A stretch of 64,000 bases of DNA from Pyrus communis (lineage: Eukaryota; Streptophyta; Magnoliopsida; Rosales; Rosaceae). Both the position numbers and the translations under genes were made by a program. Positions 57,663-64,000 of this stretch are shown here, in pieces (the stretch's first letter is position 1; each line of letters starts with the position of its first letter). Under the pieces are notes generated by a model that was given only the letters and a program-made list of their open reading frames with translations, was not told where the DNA came from and did not search any database. The stretch lies in the NCBI RefSeq assembly GCF_963583255.1, contig NC_084814.1, positions 26,218,598 through 26,282,597 of the forward strand, read 5' to 3'.

Positions 57663-60600
57663 TCACTCCAGATTGGAGCCCACGGCACCCAAGGGAAGCT
57701 CTTCCACAACATGCTCCACAAAGTTCTCATAGTATGGCTTTAATCTATGTCCGTTCACCTTGAACTCGTGGCCACTTTTTAAGCTTTGGACTTGGACTGC
57801 ACCAGGAGGAAAAACATTAGTAACAACAAGAGGTCCAATCCATTTAGAACGTAACTTACCAGGGAATAACCGAAGTCTTGAATCAAAAAGCAACACTTTC
57901 TGCCCCTTGGAGAATGTTTTGGTACGAAGCATCTTATCATGATAAGCCTTCGTCTTGTCCTTGTAGATGCGAGCATTCTCGTAAGCCTCGTTCCTAATCT
58001 CCTCAAGTTCATCTAATTGGAGCTTCGTATGAACTCCAGCAGCGTCTATGTCCAAATTGAAGGTTTTCACAGCCCAATGTGCCTTGTGCTCTAACTCAAC
58101 GGGCAAATGACATGGCTTACCATATATAAGCCGAAAAGGTGACATGCCAAGGGGAGTTTTGTAAGCCGTACGATAGGCCCACAATGCATCGTCCAAGCGC
58201 AAACTCCAATCTCTTCTTGAGGGTCCCACGGTTTTCTCTAGGACTTGTTTGATCTCCCTATTTGAAACCTCCGCTTGCCCATTAGTTTGAGGGTGATAAG
58301 GTGTGGAAACCTTATGAGTAACGTTGTACTTCTTGAGCAAAGCTTCAATGGTGCGGTTACGAAAGTGAGAACCCCCATCACTAATTAAAACTCGTGGCAT
58401 CCCAAACCTAGCAAAAATATTAGATTTCACAAAATCTGCAACAACCTTAGAATCGTTAGTACGGGTGGCTTTGGCTTCCACCCATTCGGAAACATAATCG
58501 ACAGCTAGCAAGATATAAGTGAAACCAAAAGATAGAGGGAAGGGGCCCATGAAATCAATACCCCAAACATCAAAAATTTCCACAAAGGAGAGAGATTGTT
58601 GCGGCATTTGGTCCTTAGGCCCTATGTTACCTGTTCTTTGACACTTATCGCATGTTAAACAAAACATTTTAGCATCTTTAAAGAGATTAGGCCAATAAAA
58701 TCCAGATTGTAACACCTTTAGGGCTGTCCTTTGGGTGCCAAAATGTCCCCCACATGCATAAGTATGGCAGAATGTAAGAATGGAATTAAATTCAGATTCG
58801 GGCACACATCTACGCACAATCTGATCTGGGCAGAATTTCCTTAAATATGGATCATCCCAAACATAAAAACGTGCATCATGAACAAGTTTATCACGTTGGA
58901 ACTTGTTTAGGGTACTAGGAACTTGCTTAGACACCAAGAAATTGACCAAATCGGCATACCAAGGGGTTCTTACCTCAATGGACAGAAGTTGCTCATCCGG
59001 AAACGTTTCTAAAATGGGGGTGGACTCTTCCTCACGCACCATTCTACTTAGGTGGTCAGCCACCACGTTTTCACACCCTTTCTTGTCTCGGATTTCAAGA
59101 TCGAACTCTTGAAGTAGGAGCATCCAACGAATGAGTCTTGGCTTAGCCTCCTTTTTGGTGAAAAGATACTTCAAGGCTGCATGGTCAGTGAAAACAATTA
59201 CTTTAGTACCAAGAAAATATGATCTAAACTTATCTAATGCAAATACAATAGCCAAGAGTTCTTTTTCGGTTGTGGAATAATTAAGTTGAGCATCATTCAA
59301 CGTCCGTGAGGCGTAGTAGATGACATGCGGCCTCTTGTCCTTTCTTTGTCCTACAAGTGCTCCTAAAGCATAGTCGGACGCATCACACATGAGCTCGAAA
59401 GGTAGGCTCCAATCCGGCGGAACAATGATGGGTGCCGTGGTCAACAACTCCTTAAGTAGGTTGAATGATGCCGTGCACTCCTTGGTGAATTCAAACGTCA
59501 CGTCTTTTTGTAGGAGACGGCATAGTGGTTGTGCAATCTTAGAAAAATCCTTGATAAATCGCCTATAGAATCCTGCATGGCCAAGAAAAGAACGGACCTC
59601 TCTAACCGAAGTAGGAGAGGGTAAGTGACGTACAAGATCTATTTTAGACTTATCAACTTCAATTCCTTTTTCAGAGATGATATGACCCAAAACTATACCT
59701 TGTTTAACCATAAAATGACATTTTTCCCAATTCAAAACAAGGTTAGTTTCCATGCATCTTTTCAAGATTAAAGTGAGATTATGCAAACAAGCATCAAATG
59801 AGTCTCCAAACACACTAAAATCGTCCATAAATACTTCAATTATCTTTTCAACATAATCAGAGAAGATACTTACCATGCATCGTTGGAAAGTGGCCGGTGC
59901 ATTGCATAAACCAAATGGCATACGACGATATGCAAAAGTACCAAATGGACAAGTAAATGTGGTCTTTTCTTGATCATCCGGCGCTATGACAATTTGATTA
60001 TATCCCGAATAACCATCAAGAAAGCAATAAAAAGAATGACCGGCTAACCTTTCAAGCATTTGATCGATGAATGGCAAAAGGAAGTGATCTTTCCTTGTTG
60101 CCGCATTTAGTTTCCTATAGTCAATGCACACCCTCCAACCGGTTTGAATGCGTGTAGGCACAAGTTCATCTTCTTCATTTTTCACCACTGTGACTCCGGA
60201 CTTCTTGGGAACCACTTGGACCGGTGAAACCCAACAACTATCCGAGATGGGATATATGACGCCACAATCAAGCAATTTGATGATTTCCTTCTTCACTACT
60301 TCCATCATTGGTGGGTTGAGTCGACGTTGGGCTTCCCTTGATGGTTTGGCGCCTTCTTCCATGAGAATTCGATGCATGCACATGGTAGGACTTATACCCT
60401 TGATGTCGGCCAAAGTCCACCCTATAGCCGTCTTGTGCTCTTTGAGAACCCTCACCAACTTCTCCTCCTCTTGTGCCGTGAGTGATGAAGCTATAATGAC
60501 GGGCAATGTGTCTTGCTCGCCCAAAAACACATACTTCAAGTGATTTGGCAACGGTTTGAGCTCAAGTGTAGGTGGTTGTTCTATAGAAGGAAGCAACTTA

Positions 60601-63197
60601 TTAGTCGAAATTGGAATTGAAATTGGACTAGGGGACTTACCTTGGAGCCGTGGCAATGACTCTAGGGCTGCCACGGTCTCAATTACATCTTCATCAAAGG
60701 CCACGGCATGGGTGTTCAATTGTGTGCCGTGGTTTGTTATGGTGACATCCATGTGATCCTTCATTTCTATGCCATTTGTAATGACCGTTTCAAGTGCATC
60801 GCCATGTAATTGATCAAGGTGTGCCTGCGCCCAAGAATCAAGAATATCAATAGAGAAACATGAGTGATCATCATTAGGAAATCTCATAGTTTCAGAAATA
60901 TTAAAATCAATCACTTCCCTATCGAATTCCATTGTTAAAGTGCCTTTAAACACGTCTATCTTAGTTCGGGCCGTCTTCATGAATGGCCTCCCAAGAAGAA
61001 TCGGCAAGGATGGAGCATGGGTGGTTTCCTCCATTTCAAGGACATAGAAATCCGCCGGGAAGATCAAATTATTCACCTGCACTAAGACATCTTCCAATAC
61101 GCCCTTTGGATAGGCATTAGATCTATCGGCCAACTGAATAATCACACCATCATTTTTCAATTCACCAAGGTTCATTGAAGCATAAATAGAGTATGGCATG
61201 ACGTTAATTGAAGCTCCTAAATCTAACATAGCATGTTCGAACTTAGTTTGACCAATAATACAAGGGATTGTAAAGCTACCTGGATCTTTGCACTTTGGTG
61301 GTAACTTTCTTTGTAAAACAGCAGAAACGTTCTCACTTACCCTTACTACCTCTTTATGTGACGCCCTCTTCCTTGTAGTGCACAATTCCTTCAAGAAATT
61401 AGCGTATTTGGGCACTTGCTTTATGGCATCTAGGAGCGGGATATTGACTTGAACTTTCCTAAACGTCTCAAGAATGTCCTTCTCATGCTCCTCCTTCTTT
61501 GTTTGCCTAAACCTGCCAGGAAAGGGCACGTTTAGTGGAATAGAACTTGACAAAGTCGAATTTGGACTTACCTTAGGCGTGTTGGACAGTTTTGGCACAA
61601 TAGGGGGCTGCGGCAAAGTTTCTTTCACCCTTGCCGTGGCCTTCTTTGCTTGTTCCTCCTCTTCTTGCAGCAACATGTCCTCTTCTTGACTTGTTTTGGA
61701 CGGCTTTGGGGTGGTTCCGACCTCCTTACCACTTCTCAACATGATTGCCTTGGCAGATTCGAACCCTCACTTTGGATTGACAATGGTTGAGCTAGGGAGC
61801 TTGCCTTTGTCTCGGAATTGTCCTACAAACTCCGCAATCTGCCCAATTTGTTTCTCCAAGTGATCCACCCTTTTGTCTTGGTTTTGCATGGCTTTGGTTT
61901 GATTCTCTTGCCCCTGAGACAAATTGGTAAGTAACTTAAGAAGTGTTTCATTGTCCAACGACGTACCTTGATTGTTTTGGGCAGGTTGTGCTTGGTTTGA
62001 ATTGGGGCTGAATGGCTTGGTATAGAACCCCGGGGGTTGTTGTCTAAAGCCTCTTTGTTGTTGAGGTTGTTGAGGCTCCCTTCACTTGAAGTTTGGATGG
62101 TCTTTCCAACCTGGATTGTATGTGTTGGAATATGGATCATTCCTTGGTTGATTGTGGCTCGGAAATCCAATGGCATTTGCACTCTCCCATCCCCCATTCT
62201 CAATCAATTGAGGGCATCTTTCCGAAGGGTGTCCTTGGATAGAACATACACCACATACAATCGGTCATTGTATCTTCATTCCTTCGGCCATCTGAGACAT
62301 AATAGAAGTAAGATTAGCTAACTGAGATTGAATATCGGATTGAGAACTTACCTCATTCAAGTGTTGCCGTGGGGGGTCCCTTTGCCCAAGTCCTTCATAT
62401 TGTTGTGCATTTAGAGCACGGTTTGCAATTAGGGTCTTGGCTGCCATAGGAGTTTTGTCCACCAATGCACCTCCCGCCGAAGCATCGAGCATTTGCCTTT
62501 CAATGGGAAGAAGGCCCTCATAGAAATATTGAAGGAGAAGCTCCTCCTTCATTTGATGTTGAGGACATGATGCAACAAGGGCTTTAAAACGCTCGTAGTA
62601 TGCCGGAAAAGATTCTCCTTGACTTTGTTGGATTCCGCTAATTTTCTTCCTCAAGAGAATGACTCTTGAAGTAGGGAAGAACTTCTCCAAGAACGCTCTC
62701 TTCATGCTCTCCCAAGAAGTAACGGTCCCGAGTGCCAATTCATAAAGCCAATCCTTAGCCTTTTCCACAAGAGAGAATGGAAAAGCTTTCATCATTAGAA
62801 TGCTCCCATCGACATTTATGGGTGTCATGCTCGAACAAACAACCTCGAACTCCTTGAGATGTTTGTTGGGATCTTCCATGGAAAGCCCATGGTATTTCGG
62901 AATGTGGTGCAACAAGCTTGACTTCAACTCGAATTCATTGGTCTTGCCTTGGGCAGCCGCGGGGTATTGAATGCATAATGGTGCGGCATTGGCCAACCCC
63001 GAGGCCGAAAGCTCTTTAATGGTCCGATTGTCCGCTGCCATAACTTCTTCTTCCACACTTTCAAACTCAGATTCGGCCTCTGAACTTGAACTAGGTTCAC
63101 TAGGTTCGGGATGCCTCCTCTTTCTTCTCAAATCACGTTCAAAATCGTCGTTAAAGTCCAAGATATGTGCATGCACAGTTTGAGAACTCCGCGTCAT
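57663..63197 (-). pseudogene. Athila gag-pol in one frame with three TGA stops
   Basis: A single frame from the ATG at 63197 to the stop at 57663 (1,844 codons) is broken only by TGA at 62265-62267, 62082-62084 and 61767-61769. The gag part (63197-62268, 310 aa) has the retrotransposon Gag domain (WESMKRAFLEKFFP, FPAYYERFKALVASCPQH). A CCHC knuckle (CGVCSIQGHPSERC) follows the first stop. From 61742 on, 1,359 aa are open: protease ([11 protein letters not shown], about residue 174 of this piece), RT ([26 protein letters not shown], about 637), RNase H ([10 protein letters not shown], about 787), integrase finger ([15 protein letters not shown] to CDKCQRTG) and DDE core ([25 protein letters not shown]). 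No pol lesion is seen. Confidence 0.92.
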
Positions 63198-63283
63198 GCA
63201 CTAGTACCTAAACAAAACAAAATAAGAAACTAGGTAAATTACACTAAAAACATACGGCAAAAACACAAGGGATTAGCAATTTT

Positions 63284-63306
63284 GCTAATCCCCGGCAACG
63301 GCGCCA
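63284..63306 (-). other. Primer binding site region of the Athila element
   Basis: The complement starts TGGCGCCGTTGCCGGGG, a site common in Athila/Cyclops-type elements and attributed to tRNA-Asp. It begins five bases after the LTR end at 63312. Confidence 0.82.
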
Positions 63307-63311
63307 AAATT

Positions 63312-64000
63312 TGATGCGAAAATAGTTAAGCACACAAATTAACCCTCTTGTTGTCAAATTGTAGTAAGGATGCAAGTAGGGATAGTTCTAGACCGGGGAT
63401 TAGGAGGGCTTGCTAAAACCTCTAAATTGACTCAAAAACATAAAAACAAAGTTAAAAACGTTCACAAAGACTCAAAGGACTCAAAACAAGTTCAAAAGAC
63501 TCAAAACTGCCTAAAAGCACTAACTAGGCAGTTTCTGACCTTAAACCCAATGTTGGACGAATTTACTTATGGCTTGATTCAAAACACTTTTAAAACATAA
63601 ACTAAACAGATTCTAAGCACCAAGGAACAAGAAAGTAAATGGGGGTTTTGATTTGACGAAAATTGAATTAACAAAACAAGTTAATAAACTAGGCAGATTG
63701 TATAAACGGATTTGAGAAACAAGATGATGGATGGATTAGTTAGAGGTCCATTCTCCACACATGACACATTTATATATGAATCGATTCTCCAATTGCTTTT
63801 CATTAACTATGATGCTCAACACCCCAAGTTAATCGTGATGCACTAATTAACTCTCAAATTTTCCTTATGTTATTGAATTGGATGATGCATGTGACAATTC
63901 AAATCATTCTCCAATGGTTCTCAACATGAATGCATAGAAGAGATACAATGAGAGGTCATTATGCTCTAAGAAAATTATAAGTGTTGACGAGGCAATTGTA
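63312..64000 (-). repeat. 5' LTR of the Athila element (cut by the window end)
   Basis: The plus-strand edge is TGATGCGAAAATAG (element-strand end CGCATCA). Sequence from about 63571 on is nearly identical to 54180 onward. By comparison with the other LTR the full length should be about 1.8 kb. Confidence 0.88.

Larger units (their letters stand above)
54180..64000 (-). mobile_element. Athila-type Gypsy retrotransposon, runs off the window
   Basis: On the minus strand the order is: 5' LTR (from beyond 64000 to 63312), a primer site (63306-63284), gag-pol (63197-57663), a long non-coding spacer, a purine tract (AAGTGTGGGGGAATT, complement of 55701-55715), and the 3' LTR (55700-54180). The 3' LTR lacks the last 260 bp or so that the 5' LTR has (63312-63570), so the left end is truncated. 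Over about 430 shared bp the LTRs differ at roughly six sites by my count. Protease and RT motifs ([19 protein letters not shown]) and the primer site place it in the Athila lineage. Confidence 0.9.

Noticed and set aside
1..64000. CRISPR arrays, rRNA or tRNA genes, bacterial-type operons
   Set aside because: None seen. Repeats are transposon type, and the only tRNA-like boxes belong to the SINE-like element and the primer binding sites.

Overview
The window is a stretch of plant nuclear genome. It holds spliced plant genes (a pectate lyase, LSM8, a TIP3 aquaporin and a metallophosphoesterase) in a sea of LTR retrotransposons and DNA transposons of plant type. The gene set and repeat mix fit a woody eudicot such as a Rosaceae species (apple or pear type); that last step is inference from general familiarity, not proven by the sequence.

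Layout. 477-2765 is an intact short LTR element carrying only a Copia-type gag. 3777-13191 is a nearly complete Ty3/Gypsy chromovirus (Tekay/Del-like) on the minus strand, with almost identical 2,230-bp LTRs. 13395-14049 holds two Mutator-type MITEs. 14315-18311 is a four-exon pectate lyase gene (minus), its introns loaded with small transposons. 18870-27551 is one PIF/Harbinger transposon that later received two independent LTR insertions, one of which received a third; all four insertions keep target-site duplications. 29419-30283 has a hAT-like element and a MULE MITE. 31167-32315 is LSM8 (minus), with a long inverted repeat in its likely 5' UTR intron. 35983-42505 is a decayed Copia element (minus) with a duplicated LTR/internal segment and a Gypsy-like LTR piece inside. 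42623-44475 is a Mutator-like element containing a Harbinger-type element that carries a piece of a GT47 (exostosin-family) gene. 45929-47046 is the aquaporin TIP3 (plus), 47771-53399 a six-exon metallophosphoesterase (minus). 54180 to the end is an Athila-type Gypsy element (minus) that leaves the window inside its 5' LTR.

The four host genes are unrelated single-copy functions (cell-wall pectin cleavage, U6 snRNP, seed vacuole water channel, a phosphoesterase). They do not form a pathway. Most of the DNA is transposon in layers, and exact 3-, 5-, 8- or 9-bp target-site duplications let the order of insertion be read directly for many of them. The exon structures given here were built by hand from splice signals, frame continuity and family conservation; no search or alignment program was run.
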